Shown: positions 7,970 to 16,403, numbered from the stretch's first letter. The stretch: 36,596 nucleotides of DNA from Chloroflexota bacterium (GCA_022562515.1 JADFPB010000003.1:1-36596); one strand, 5' to 3'. Translations and numbers: made by a program. Notes: a model not told the origin generated them from the letters alone.

Positions 7970-8674
7970 ATGGCGTCCGATATCTCGATAATCCTCCTTT
8001 CGCTGCGGGTCGCGTTGGTGGCGACGGCTATCACCCTTCCCCTGGCGATGGCCATCGCGTGGCTGCTCGTCCGCAGGAATCCGCGGGGAAGAATCGTCAT
8101 TGAGGTCCTGGTCTCAATGCCGCTGGCGCTCCCGCCGGTGGTCATAGGATTCGGCCTTTTGTGGATGTTCAGCCCGACGGGCTTCCTCGGCGAGGCGATC
8201 GACGGAATTTTTGGCCGCGATGTGGTGTTCACATGGGTGGCGGGCTCGCTTGCCGCCGCAATCGTCTCGTTTCCCCTTGTCGTGCGCACGTTTATCGTGG
8301 CTCTTGAGGGAGTGGACACCCGTCTTGAGGCGGCCGCAAGGAGCCTGGGCGCGGGCCCCTGGCGAACGTTTTATACCGTGACTATTCCGCTTGCCTACCG
8401 CGGCCTCATTGCCGGAAGCCTGCTGGGCTTCGTGCGGGCGCTGTCCGAGTTTGGCGCGACTATCGTGGTGGCGGGCAACATCCCCGGCCAGACGCAGACC
8501 CTGCCGCTTGGCATTTTCACAAGGTTGCAGGCCGGAGACGATGGTCTTGCGATCAGGCTGATCGTCATATCCGTGGTTCTCGCAGCGGCATCACTGTTGG
8601 TACACAACTACCTTCTGTCACGGGCGCGAACGGGCGAGCGGGGCCGGAATTCTGCTCGGCTGGGCGCGATATGA
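7970..8674 (+). CDS. modB: Molybdate ABC transporter permease ModB
   Basis: Inner-membrane permease of the molybdate importer, 234 aa with about five membrane segments. The coupling (EAA) loop is EAAARSLGAGPWRTFYTVTIPLA. The motif LSEFGATIVVAGNIPGQTQTLPLGIF near residues 160-185 is diagnostic of ModB rather than of related sulfate permeases. The ATG start follows modA closely, and modC begins 49 bases after the stop. Confidence 0.95.
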   Translation: MASDISIILLSLRVALVATAITLPLAMAIAWLLVRRNPRGRIVIEVLVSMPLALPPVVIGFGLLWMFSPTGFLGEAIDGIFGRDVVFTWVAGSLAAAIVSFPLVVRTFIVALEGVDTRLEAAARSLGAGPWRTFYTVTIPLAYRGLIAGSLLGFVRALSEFGATIVVAGNIPGQTQTLPLGIFTRLQAGDDGLAIRLIVISVVLAAASLLVHNYLLSRARTGERGRNSARLGAI

Positions 8675-8723
8675 GTCCGGCGCGGTTCGGACCGGACCGA
8701 ATGCGTGGGCAGGGGCCTGACTG

Positions 8724-9875
8724 ATGCTGAGCCTGGATATCACACTCAAGCAGGGCGAATTCGCGCTGTCGATTACGGCTGAGTTCAACTCAGGCATTAC
8801 CGCTATTTTCGGTCCTTCGGGCAGTGGAAAGACGACCACGCTGCACTGTATAGCCGGGCTGCTGAGGCCCGATTCCGGTCGAATTACGCTGGACGACCGG
8901 ATCCTGTTCGACTCATCGGCCGGAGAGAACCTGCCGCCGGAGCGGAGGCGCATGGGACTGGTGTTCCAGGACGGCGCGCTGTTTCCGCACCTGAGCGTAC
9001 GGGCCAACATCGAGTTCGGTCACAGGCTCACGAAGCCCGCGGACAGGCGCATCGACATCGATCAGGTTATCGACTTGCTCAGGCTGGGGCCACTCTCGGA
9101 CCGGCGTGTTACGTCGCTCTCCGGTGGAGAGAAACAGAGAGTGGCCCTGGCCCGCGCTCTCGCGGTTTCGCCGTCGCTGCTACTGCTCGACGAGCCGACG
9201 GCGTCGCTGGACCCGGGCCTCAGGGGAACCGTGTTGACCTACTTGAAGCAGGTTCACGAGGAGCTCGGCGTGCCGATGATCTATGTCTCTCACAACGTCT
9301 CCGAAGTGCTGTACCTGGCAGAAAACGTGCTTCGATTGAGAGCTGGTGAGGCGGACGGTTACGGGGCGCCGTCGCAGCTCTTGTTGAGCGACGCTGCGGC
9401 ATCGGCCACCGGCGTCGAGGGCGTGGAGAACATGCTCCGCGGCACGGTGGAGGAACCGGGAGGCGTTGAGACGCCCGGCAGGGTTCGAGTCGGAGATCAT
9501 GTTCTGGTCACGCCGGCGGTCAAGTTGGCGAAAGGCGACCCGGTGATACTGACACTGCGCGCCTCCGATGTGATCGTGGCGGGCGCGCGCCCGGTTGCCC
9601 TATCAGCCCGCAATGTCATCCCCGCTGTGTGTACCGAGGTGCAGCTGGCCGGAGGCAGCGTATTCGCATCTTTTGGAATTGGTGAGACTGGCCCGGCCAG
9701 CGATGCCAGCCCTGAAACGTCGCCTGAGATACCCACTGGAATACTGGTTGAGTTGACGCCCGGAGCGGTGTCTGAACTGGGGATCAAGCCCGGCTGGCAG
9801 GCATACCTGGTGTTCAAGACAACCAGCATTGCCGTTCACTCGCTTGGAGAATCAGCGCTTACGCTTAACGGGTAG
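8724..9875 (+). CDS. modC: Molybdate ABC transporter ATP-binding protein ModC
   Basis: ATPase of the molybdate importer, 383 aa. Walker A is GPSGSGKT (30-37), the signature is LSGGEKQRVALARAL (from about 132), and Walker B is LLLLDEPTASLDP (about 152-163). The C-terminal third (about 235-380) fits a regulatory TOBE/molbindin region, with LRASDVIVA and a final segment GWQAYLVFKTTSIAVHSL. In ModC this domain binds oxyanion and can feed back on transport. The gene end overlaps the convergent glycosylase gene by 11 bases, leaving no room for a terminator between them. Confidence 0.94.
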   Translation: MLSLDITLKQGEFALSITAEFNSGITAIFGPSGSGKTTTLHCIAGLLRPDSGRITLDDRILFDSSAGENLPPERRRMGLVFQDGALFPHLSVRANIEFGHRLTKPADRRIDIDQVIDLLRLGPLSDRRVTSLSGGEKQRVALARALAVSPSLLLLDEPTASLDPGLRGTVLTYLKQVHEELGVPMIYVSHNVSEVLYLAENVLRLRAGEADGYGAPSQLLLSDAAASATGVEGVENMLRGTVEEPGGVETPGRVRVGDHVLVTPAVKLAKGDPVILTLRASDVIVAGARPVALSARNVIPAVCTEVQLAGGSVFASFGIGETGPASDASPETSPEIPTGILVELTPGAVSELGIKPGWQAYLVFKTTSIAVHSLGESALTLNG

Positions 9876-10566
9876 CGGAAGTAGTGTCGTCGGGAAGGTT
9901 CGCCCGGCCGGTGGGGCAACTCTCTCTGAGGCTGCAGTCGCCACAGAGCGGAATCTTCTTGCACGTGGTGTGGCAGTGCCTGTCGATCAATGCATGGTAC
10001 TCGCCGAATATTTCGGCGTCAGCAGGCAAACGTGATGTGAAAAGGCGCTGGTAGTCGCCATATCTATCTCCATCGACACGCCAGCCGAGCCGGTCGACAA
10101 AACGAATCGTGTACTTATCGATCACGAATGACGGCTTTTTCGCCGCGTAGAGAATGATGTCGTCCGCCGTCTCCTCGCCGATACCCCAGAGGCCGAGGAG
10201 AGTTGTCCTGAGTTCGAGAATATCCAGTCGGAACAACAGATCTATATCGCCATCAAATTCCCGGTCCAGGAATCCGGCGAAGTTCTGAAGCTTCCGGGCC
10301 TTCTGGTTATAGTAGCCGGACGGGCGGATGAGACCGGCCAGCGCGTCCTGCGGGAGGGCCAGCGAGGCGGGGAAACTCCAGACGTCGGCGGCCTTGAGGT
10401 TGTTCAGCGCTTTTTCCACGTTGGCCCAGGCCGTATTCTGGGTGAGGATGGCTCCTGTGATCATCTCGAAGTGTGAGTCCGCGGGCCACCAGTGTTGCGG
10501 GCCGTGGCATTCGAGAAGCAACTCGAAGATTTGTTCGAGCGCGACGTGATCAGGCCGGATTCTCAC
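9865..10566 (-). CDS. Endonuclease III-related HhH-GPD DNA glycosylase with Fe-S cluster
   Basis: A base-excision-repair glycosylase of the Nth superfamily, 233 aa, closest in style to the stand-alone endonuclease III-related group. The helix-hairpin-helix reads LLGLWGIGEETADDIILY (about 123-140), followed by the catalytic Asp150 in FVIDKYTIRF. In bifunctional Nth the hairpin holds a catalytic Lys; here the aligned position appears to be Glu, so a monofunctional glycosylase is more likely. The C-terminus has five cysteines (198, 202, 208, 211, 217); the last four fit a 4Fe-4S cluster in C-x5-C-x2-C-x5-C spacing. The GTG start overlaps the stop of the upstream membrane-protein gene (GTGA), so translation is coupled. 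Confidence 0.85.
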   Translation of the reverse strand: MRIRPDHVALEQIFELLLECHGPQHWWPADSHFEMITGAILTQNTAWANVEKALNNLKAADVWSFPASLALPQDALAGLIRPSGYYNQKARKLQNFAGFLDREFDGDIDLLFRLDILELRTTLLGLWGIGEETADDIILYAAKKPSFVIDKYTIRFVDRLGWRVDGDRYGDYQRLFTSRLPADAEIFGEYHALIDRHCHTTCKKIPLCGDCSLRESCPTGRANLPDDTTSATR

Positions 10567-11069
10567 TTTTTCTGTCTCCGCCCCCTCCGGCGCCCGCTCC
10601 GGCGCCTGCGTTGTCCGGGGGAGTTCGTTTTCGCGATCGGCGGTGGGGGCAGCGGCTCGGGGTCCGGAAAGTCGAGCGTTGAAAATACGACGGCGGCAAG
10701 GAGGGATAGACCGGCGGACGGGATGAAGAAGAGGCCGAAAGAATCGAAACTGATCGCAGCGTACGCGACGAATGCCGCTACGAATAGATAGACGGTAGTA
10801 CGAGGCATCTTCATTTTCGATGGATCGCGGGCGACCAGGTAGAAGAAATACGCTGCTGCGGCGCTGTGGGCGAAAAGCAACGGAACGATTTGGAGCCCGT
10901 TAACGTCGATGGCTGAAAGCGAGATGATGACCGGCCGGCCGTCCGGGCCCAGGATGCTGGGATCTATACCTTCGTATGCGAATGGGATGAACGCCACAAG
11001 GATGGACATGGCCACCGATACGCCGAGGTTTCCTCCGGCGAACATCTGGGTCAGGAGTTTGCGGTTCAA
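10563..11069 (-). CDS. Small integral membrane protein with basic C-terminal tail
   Basis: I do not recognise a family for this 168-residue protein. It has about four hydrophobic segments: around residues 14-32, 58-80, 90-106 and 110-130. After a proline-rich linker (PDPEPLPPPP) it ends in a strongly basic tail (RRRRSGRRRGRRQKK) that probably faces the cytoplasm and could bind nucleic acid or phospholipid. The start is taken as TTG with AGAAAG upstream; an ATG eight residues later is an alternative. It is the first gene of a two-gene unit with the DNA glycosylase, which may only reflect coupling rather than shared function. Confidence 0.65.
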   Translation of the reverse strand: MNRKLLTQMFAGGNLGVSVAMSILVAFIPFAYEGIDPSILGPDGRPVIISLSAIDVNGLQIVPLLFAHSAAAAYFFYLVARDPSKMKMPRTTVYLFVAAFVAYAAISFDSFGLFFIPSAGLSLLAAVVFSTLDFPDPEPLPPPPIAKTNSPGQRRRRSGRRRGRRQKK

Positions 11070-11158
11070 TCAGCTTTCTGTTCTTTCTCAGAAAAGGGAG
11101 ATATCCGAGATCTATAGTCCGGGTGGCGAATATACTCACATAAAGTCGATATGACGCG

Positions 11159-12016
11159 TTGCGCTCGGAGATGGAATTGGCGAACTGGGTAACGAGGCTG
11201 GATGATCGGTCGCTGGCAGTCGATAGCCTGGCCTGCGTCGGCCTTGACCCCGACCCATCGCTCATGCCGGTTGACAGCGTCATCGAGTTCAACCGGGCGA
11301 TCATTGATGCGACTCATGACCTGGTCTGCGCCTACAAGCCGCAGCTCGCGTTTTACGAGGCGCTTGGCATTGAGGGGCTGGAGGCGCTGCGGGACACGAT
11401 CGAGCATATCCGGCAGGTGGCACCCGACGTGATCATCGTCGGCGACGCCAAGCGCGGCGACATCGGTTCTACCGCGACTGCGTACGCCAGGGCGATGTTC
11501 GAGTTCTGGGATTTCGATGTAGTCACGGTGCATCCGTACCTGGGCGGAGATTCGGTTGCGCCGTTCCTTGAGTACGAGGGCCGCGGTGCGCTGGTCGTGT
11601 GTCGGACGAGCAACCCGGGGGCGAGAGAGCTTCAGGATATACGCCTGGATACCGGCTCAGGAGAGCGGGGGAAGATGGTTTATGAGCGCGTGGCGGACGC
11701 TGTAGAGGAGTGGAACGTCCCGGGAACGCTTGGCCTGGTGGTTGGGGCGACATATCCGGAAGAGATGGCGGCGCTTCGCCGCGATCATCCTTCGCTGCCA
11801 TTTCTGATACCGGGCGTCGGCAGACAGGGGGGGGATGTGTATGGGGCGACTCGGGCCGGCGCCAATGCCGATGGCCGCGGCATACTCGTCAGTTCGTCCA
11901 GGGGCGTGCTTTATGCTTCATCGGACCCGGGTGAATACGCGGACGCGGCCAGGAGCGAGACTGAAAAGCTGCGAACCGAGATAAATGCGGCGCTGCAGGA
12001 GCTGTCTGGAGTCTGA
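11159..12016 (+). CDS. pyrF: Orotidine 5'-phosphate decarboxylase (subfamily 2)
   Basis: This enzyme decarboxylates OMP to UMP, the last step of pyrimidine synthesis. The 285-residue protein has ACVGLDPDPSLMP near the N-terminus, the substrate segment YKPQLAFYEALG, and the active-site motif GDAKRGDIGSTATAYA with the catalytic Lys/Asp set. Length and spacing fit the longer type 2 family. The start is uncertain: TTG 11159 from the track or ATG 11171 (MELANWVTRL); neither has an ideal ribosome site. It is divergent from the small membrane protein gene, and a TATACT box at 11131-11136 could be its -10. The DUF951 gene follows 16 bases later. Confidence 0.93.
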   Translation: MRSEMELANWVTRLDDRSLAVDSLACVGLDPDPSLMPVDSVIEFNRAIIDATHDLVCAYKPQLAFYEALGIEGLEALRDTIEHIRQVAPDVIIVGDAKRGDIGSTATAYARAMFEFWDFDVVTVHPYLGGDSVAPFLEYEGRGALVVCRTSNPGARELQDIRLDTGSGERGKMVYERVADAVEEWNVPGTLGLVVGATYPEEMAALRRDHPSLPFLIPGVGRQGGDVYGATRAGANADGRGILVSSSRGVLYASSDPGEYADAARSETEKLRTEINAALQELSGV

Positions 12017-12032
12017 GAGAGGGGTGATTGAG

Positions 12033-12254
12033 ATGGCCGATCCGGTTCGCCCGACAGTTTTGACTCCATATTTGGTGGGTGACCGTATTAAGCTTAAGAA
12101 GAAGCACGCATGCGGGGGCCTTGATTGGGAGGTATACCGGATAGGCGCGGACCTGGGCCTGTTGTGCCAGACGTGCGGACGCAGAATAATGCTAAGCCGC
12201 AGGGAAGTGGCCCGAAGGATCAGGAGGCGTGTAAAAACGCCAGGCGGCGAGTAA
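12033..12254 (+). CDS. DUF951 domain-containing small protein
   Basis: A 73-residue protein of the DUF951 family, of unknown function. The conserved pattern is visible: VGDRIKLKKKHACGGLDWEVYRIGADLGLLCQTCGRRIMLSRREVARRIRRRV. The CQTCG pair and the HACGG segment suggest a small metal or nucleic-acid binding fold, and the C-terminus is very basic. The track extends upstream to 11985, but the ATG at 12033 is preceded by GAGAGGGG and begins at the family boundary. It probably shares a transcript with pyrF. Confidence 0.8.
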   Translation: MADPVRPTVLTPYLVGDRIKLKKKHACGGLDWEVYRIGADLGLLCQTCGRRIMLSRREVARRIRRRVKTPGGE

Positions 12255-12303
12255 CTGGCGGGAACTTGTTCCGTCTGAATGTAGAGGGACCAGTGCGCTT
12301 TGA

Positions 12304-12332
12304 TTGACACTAGTCTGGCCTGAGAATATGGT
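12304..12332 (+). promoter_or_regulatory. Sigma70-type promoter upstream of the bifunctional-nuclease gene
   Basis: A perfect -35 box TTGACA (12304-12309), a 17-base spacer and a -10 box TATGGT (12327-12332). The predicted transcript would start near 12339 and carry a leader of about 80 bases before the ATG at 12419. Confidence 0.5.
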
Positions 12333-12418
12333 GGCGCCCCGGCCTGTGATTCTCGGGTTCAATAGCAGCTTCTTTGCAGTCTATGGACGCCTAGAGGGCC
12401 AAGCGAGGTAACTGAACC

Positions 12419-12997
12419 ATGCGGGACATGGTGATCGACAGCATCAGAGTCAGTCTTCTGAACTACCAGCGGGTAGTCATATTGAAGGAGAAGGATTCGG
12501 ACAGGTACCTCCCGATCTGGATTGGGCCTTCGGAGGCTGACGCCATAGCGGTGAAACTCCAGAACGTGGATGTTCCGCGCCCTCTCACCCACGATCTCCT
12601 TGGCCAGGTGATATCGGATCTCGGCGGCACTGTGGACCATATTCTGATCTCAGGCCTTGATCACGACACGTATTTCGCCAAGATCATGTTGACGGTGGGC
12701 GGCCGGAGTATCACTATCGACTCAAGGCCTTCCGACGCGCTTGCGCTGGCGGTCAGGGTGGACGTTCCGATCTTCGCAGAAGACGAAGTGATGGAAAAGG
12801 CTGGAGTCCACCTCGATAAGGAGACCGGCAAAGCGATAGTCGGGGACGCCTTGCAAGAGGCGTCAGAGCGGTCCGGGAGCCCGGTGGCTGAGGGCGAGAT
12901 CAAATCAATGTCCGCTTTCACCGACTTCATCGATTCGCTGGATCTGAGCGATTTCGAAGAAGGTGAAGAAGGGAAGCCTGGCCGGCGCTCAAACTAG
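12419..12997 (+). CDS. Bifunctional nuclease family protein (DUF151)
   Basis: A 192-residue protein of the BFN/DUF151 family, for which RNase and DNase activity has been described in some members. The domain covers about residues 3-135: VIDSIRVSLLNYQRVVILKEKDSDRYLPIWIGPSEADAIAVKLQ, then RPLTHDLLGQVISDLGG and the most conserved SITIDSRPSDALALAVRVDVPIFAEDEVME. The C-terminal 55 residues are acidic and variable. The start is the ATG at 12419 with GAGG upstream; an in-frame ATG three codons later is equally plausible. It has its own promoter and stands between pyrF-DUF951 and the ATP synthase operon. Confidence 0.9.
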   Translation: MRDMVIDSIRVSLLNYQRVVILKEKDSDRYLPIWIGPSEADAIAVKLQNVDVPRPLTHDLLGQVISDLGGTVDHILISGLDHDTYFAKIMLTVGGRSITIDSRPSDALALAVRVDVPIFAEDEVMEKAGVHLDKETGKAIVGDALQEASERSGSPVAEGEIKSMSAFTDFIDSLDLSDFEEGEEGKPGRRSN

Positions 12998-13102
12998 CGC
13001 CGTCGCCCGTCGTTGATTCTGACCGGCATCCTGTGCATGCAATCGGCCCCTGCGTAAGGCCGCGCCTTCACTTCCCGCACATCGCACGCTAATCCCAACG
13101 GA

Positions 13103-13132
13103 TTGTGGTTGCGGCATACCTTTCGTGATAAA
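13103..13132 (+). promoter_or_regulatory. Candidate promoter of the ATP synthase operon
   Basis: TTGTGG (13103-13108), an 18-base spacer and GATAAA (13127-13132), about 30 bases upstream of the first gene. The pair is flanked by a 7-bp inverted repeat, GATTGTG (13101-13107) and CACAATC (13136-13142), which could be an operator around the promoter. The match to consensus is only moderate. Confidence 0.3.
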
Positions 13133-13161
13133 GTACACAATCGGAATTTGCGAGGGTCACG

Positions 13162-13515
13162 GTGAGTGATCAGGGACGTGGATTCGGTTCAGGACACGGA
13201 GTGTCGGAAGACGGTCCGGGTGCTGATTCGCCGCCTCCTGAAGCTGATTCCGGGCAGAAGAACGAAGAGGTGTCCACTCTTCTGCTCCTGGGAAGGCTGA
13301 CCGGTTTCGGCTGGTACGTCGCGATCAGTATTGCGGGTGGCGCGCTGCTCGGTGCCTGGCTGGACAGCCAGTTCGACACATCACCGGCGCTGGTACTCGT
13401 GGGTCTTGCAGTAGGAATAGCGGTTGCCGCGCTGGGCCTTGTTAGATTGATCCGCGCCTTTGGCGGACGGGCGGCCGCACGGAATGACGCCGAACCTGAT
13501 GGGGCGGCGAAGTAA
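13162..13515 (+). CDS. AtpZ/AtpI family protein
   Basis: First gene of the ATP synthase operon, 117 aa. The N-terminal 45 residues are hydrophilic and Gly/Asp-rich. Two membrane segments follow (about 51-67 and 76-98) with the family motif SIAGGALLGAWLDSQFDTSPALVLVGLAVGI, where the Asp after the first helix is conserved. Members are thought to help assemble or insert the c-ring or to carry Mg2+; which applies here is not visible. The GTG start has a good site (CGAGGG) about 6 bases upstream. Confidence 0.85.
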   Translation: MSDQGRGFGSGHGVSEDGPGADSPPPEADSGQKNEEVSTLLLLGRLTGFGWYVAISIAGGALLGAWLDSQFDTSPALVLVGLAVGIAVAALGLVRLIRAFGGRAAARNDAEPDGAAK

Positions 13516-13539
13516 CAGAAGAGAAGTCACCGACAGAAG

Positions 13540-14724
13540 TTGAAAAAGCCAGTCCTTCTCGCCGTTCTCGTACTCGTTGCCGCATCAGCCCTCATCTCGG
13601 TTGCAGGTGGCGCGCTTGGCGCCGCATTCGGCCTGGGATTCCTGGGCAGTCCCATTCCGGAGATCTCCGTTCCCGGAGAGAAGATCGCCGATATCGGCGG
13701 CTACGAGTTGATCAACTCATCGATCCTGTTCTGGGCCGCGATACTGATCATCATCACCGTCTCATTCCTGGGCACCAGGAATATGAAGATGGTGCCCACG
13801 GGATTCCAGAACTTCGTCGAGGCCCTGGTGGAAGGCTTCATCGGGCTCGTAGAGAGCGTCGGCGGGCCGTCCGCGCGCCGCTTTCTGCCACTGGTGATGA
13901 CGATTTTCCTCACCGTTCTTGTATCGAACTGGCTTGGCATTCTCCCCGGCGTCGGGACTATAGGCCGAATCGAATCGGCCGAAGAGCTCGTGAGCCATGA
14001 GTTGCACGACCTGGAGGTCGAGATCCGCGAGTCCCAGCCTGATCTCAACGACGAGGAGGTCGAGGAGAGGGCGCTTACGGAGGCGCTTGCAGTGGTCGGG
14101 AAGAAGAAGCTCACTGTTTTCGATGACACGGCTGGAATCAACCTGATCCCATTCGGGCGCGGTGAGGACACGAAGGCGCCCTTGATCAACGTAGTCGGCG
14201 ACGCGCAGGGCGTCCACGATATCGACGAGCGGCTAGCCACAAGCCGGCTGGTCAACGCTCCCCTCGACGCTGACGGAGACCCGCAGACCGAGCTGGTGGG
14301 CAAGAATGCCGGCATTCTCATTCCGTACCTGCGCGGCCCGAACACCGATCTGAACACGACCCTCGCGATCGCGCTCGTCGCCATGTTCGCCATCCAGTTC
14401 TGGGGTATTCGCACCCTTGGAATCCGGGGCTATGGCAGCAAGTTCATTAACCTGAAGAACGGCCCGATCCATTTCGCCGTCGGCTTGCTTGAGATCGTTT
14501 CCGAACTGTCACGAATAATCAGCTTCACATTCCGTCTTTTCGGGAACATGTTTGCGGGCGAGGTCCTGCTGGTGGTGATGGCGTTCCTGTTCCCGCTGAT
14601 TGGTATTATTCCGTTCCTTGGCCTGGAGTTGTTCGTAGGCGCGATCCAGGCGTTCATTTTTGCGATGCTCACGCTCGTGTTCGCGGTGGTGGCCACGGCG
14701 GCCCATGGCGAAGAGGAGCATTAG
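13540..14724 (+). CDS. atpB: F1Fo ATP synthase subunit a, with large internal insertion
   Basis: The Fo stator subunit that forms the proton half-channels. The essential arginine is Arg332 in SFTFRLFGNMFAGE, and helix 4/5 motifs (GPIHFAVGLLEIVSELSRIISF, LELFVGAIQAFIFAMLTLVFA) are normal. At 394 aa it is much longer than usual (about 240-310). The excess lies between NWLGILPGVGTIG (ends near 142) and GPNTDLNTTLAIALVAMF (from about 267): roughly 120 charged, soluble residues including HELHDLEVEIRESQPDLNDEEVEERALTEAL. The frame is open through it without any composition break, so it is a true insertion, not a frameshift. The start is TTG, with AGAAG close upstream. Confidence 0.93.
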   Translation: MKKPVLLAVLVLVAASALISVAGGALGAAFGLGFLGSPIPEISVPGEKIADIGGYELINSSILFWAAILIIITVSFLGTRNMKMVPTGFQNFVEALVEGFIGLVESVGGPSARRFLPLVMTIFLTVLVSNWLGILPGVGTIGRIESAEELVSHELHDLEVEIRESQPDLNDEEVEERALTEALAVVGKKKLTVFDDTAGINLIPFGRGEDTKAPLINVVGDAQGVHDIDERLATSRLVNAPLDADGDPQTELVGKNAGILIPYLRGPNTDLNTTLAIALVAMFAIQFWGIRTLGIRGYGSKFINLKNGPIHFAVGLLEIVSELSRIISFTFRLFGNMFAGEVLLVVMAFLFPLIGIIPFLGLELFVGAIQAFIFAMLTLVFAVVATAAHGEEEH

Positions 14725-14800
14725 CGATCCAGGAGTCTCTGATTACCGGGGATGTGAGCCCGGCGGCCGGAATCATGACCGGCACTGAAAACAGGTAGAA

Positions 14801-14815
14801 GGGGCTTGAGGCCCC
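14801..14815 (+). repeat. Small GC hairpin between atpB and atpE
   Basis: GGGGC-TTGAG-GCCCC in the 132-base gap before the c-subunit gene. With no T-run it is unlikely to terminate. It could protect the 5' end of processed atpE mRNA, since subunit c is needed in excess; that is inference. Confidence 0.3.
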
Positions 14816-14847
14816 CCCGGTGAAAGAAAACGTGAGAGATCACGTAG

Positions 14848-15180
<333 letters not shown>

Positions 15181-15249
15181 GCAAGGGGCATCGGGGTGAC
15201 GGCATTGGGCATTACCTTCAGGTCCTCCGAAAAAGGGGAAGTCGTCCCA

Positions 15250-15273
15250 GTAAAGGGCGCCCGGTAAAGGGCG
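15250..15273 (+). repeat. Direct repeat GTAAAGGGCG upstream of atpF
   Basis: Two exact 10-base copies (15250-15259 and 15264-15273), 14 bases apart, just before the subunit b gene. Both contain AAGGG, so they may be duplicated ribosome-site-like sequence. Confidence 0.5.
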
Positions 15274-15285
15274 AAGAGAGCAGAT

Positions 15286-15786
15286 ATGGACGCACTCGGA
15301 ATTAATTTGCCGGGGCTGGTAACCCAGCTCGTCAGCTTCTTGATACTTTTCGCGGTACTGGCGAAGCTGCTGTACGGGCCTATTCAGAAGACTCTGAACG
15401 AGCGCACGGAGCGCATTCGCGAGAGTCTTGAGGCGGCCGACAGGGCCAAGGAAGAGGCCGCGTCTTCCGCAGAGCGGGTGGAGGCGGAGATCGCCAGGGC
15501 GCGGGTCCAGGGCCAGGAGTTGATCGCCGATGCCCGCGAGGCGGCAGGGCGGTATCGGGAAGAGCAGGAAGGCCGGGCCCGTACGGAGGCTGACGCCTTG
15601 ATCGAGCGCGCCCGCGCCGAGATCGGACGAGAACGCGACGCGGCGATAGAGCAGGTGCGGCTGGAATTTTCCGGCCTTGCCATTAGCGCGGCAGAGCGGA
15701 TCGTGAACAAATCCCTGGACGGACCCACGCATCGGGAGCTGATTGAGAGCGTTCTTCGGGAAGGGTTGGAGGATCGGAAAAACTGA
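15286..15786 (+). CDS. atpF: F1Fo ATP synthase subunit b
   Basis: Peripheral stalk subunit, 166 aa. One N-terminal membrane helix (LVTQLVSFLILFAVLAKLLY, about 11-30) is followed by a long charged, alanine-rich helix (about 35-145) that forms the dimeric coiled coil reaching F1. The C-terminal segment ISAAERIVNKSLDGPTHRELIESVL is the usual delta-binding end. Only one b gene is present, so a homodimeric stalk is expected. The start is ATG with GAAGAGAG upstream. Confidence 0.95.
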   Translation: MDALGINLPGLVTQLVSFLILFAVLAKLLYGPIQKTLNERTERIRESLEAADRAKEEAASSAERVEAEIARARVQGQELIADAREAAGRYREEQEGRARTEADALIERARAEIGRERDAAIEQVRLEFSGLAISAAERIVNKSLDGPTHRELIESVLREGLEDRKN

Positions 15787-15845
15787 GCTTCTATTCCATA
15801 CCTGATCGGCGCTCCGGCGCCGACAGTAACAGGGAGTTTGTGTAA

Positions 15846-16403
15846 GTGGCGGGACGGCCGACGGCGCGCCGATATGCGCGGGCGGTTTTTGAGCTTGCCC
15901 TCGAGCACGACGCTGTGGACCAGTGGTCAGATGACCTGGACCTCATGGCGGAAACGATGGGGGATCGAGATTTCTTTGCCCTGCTGGAGGCCCCACAGGT
16001 GCCGCTCCGGGTCAAGTACCAGGGAATAGACACGGTGCTGGCGGGCGCAAGCCAGTTGGCGCGTAATCTGGCCTCGGTGCTCGTGGATCACAGATCGGCG
16101 CGCTTTGCCGGAGCCATTCGCGACGAGTTCCGGGCGCTGGCAGACGCCCACAACGGAGTTGCGAGGGCTGAGGTGGTGACTGCGGTGGCCATGGAGAATG
16201 CCGAGCGCGAGCGCGTTAGCCAGCTCCTGGGTGGACTGGTCGGCGCAAAGATAGAGATAACAGAACGGGTGGACCCTGAGATCATCGGCGGAATCATCGC
16301 CAGGGTCGGGGATCACCTGATCGACGGTAGCGTAAGAACGAGGCTGGCTGACATGAGGGCCGCTCTGGCAGCCCCGCCGGTCGATTTTCAACAGAATTCA
16401 TAG
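15846..16403 (+). CDS. atpH: F1Fo ATP synthase subunit delta
   Basis: Delta (OSCP) links the peripheral stalk to the top of the alpha/beta hexamer. The 185-residue protein opens with the family pattern ARRYARAVFELALEHDAVDQW and ends with the conserved ERVDPEIIGGIIARVGDHLIDGSVRTRLADM. Length is normal. The start is GTG with GGGAG upstream. It lies between b and alpha, as in most bacterial atp operons. Confidence 0.95.
   Translation: MAGRPTARRYARAVFELALEHDAVDQWSDDLDLMAETMGDRDFFALLEAPQVPLRVKYQGIDTVLAGASQLARNLASVLVDHRSARFAGAIRDEFRALADAHNGVARAEVVTAVAMENAERERVSQLLGGLVGAKIEITERVDPEIIGGIIARVGDHLIDGSVRTRLADMRAALAAPPVDFQQNS

Noticed and set aside
12261-12272. GGAAC-TT-GTTCC palindrome after the DUF951 gene
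   Set aside because: Short, with no T-run; expected by chance in a window of this size.
12335-12400. GGGTTCAATAG resembling a tRNA T-loop upstream of the bifunctional-nuclease gene
   Set aside because: No matching T-stem, anticodon arm or acceptor stem around it.
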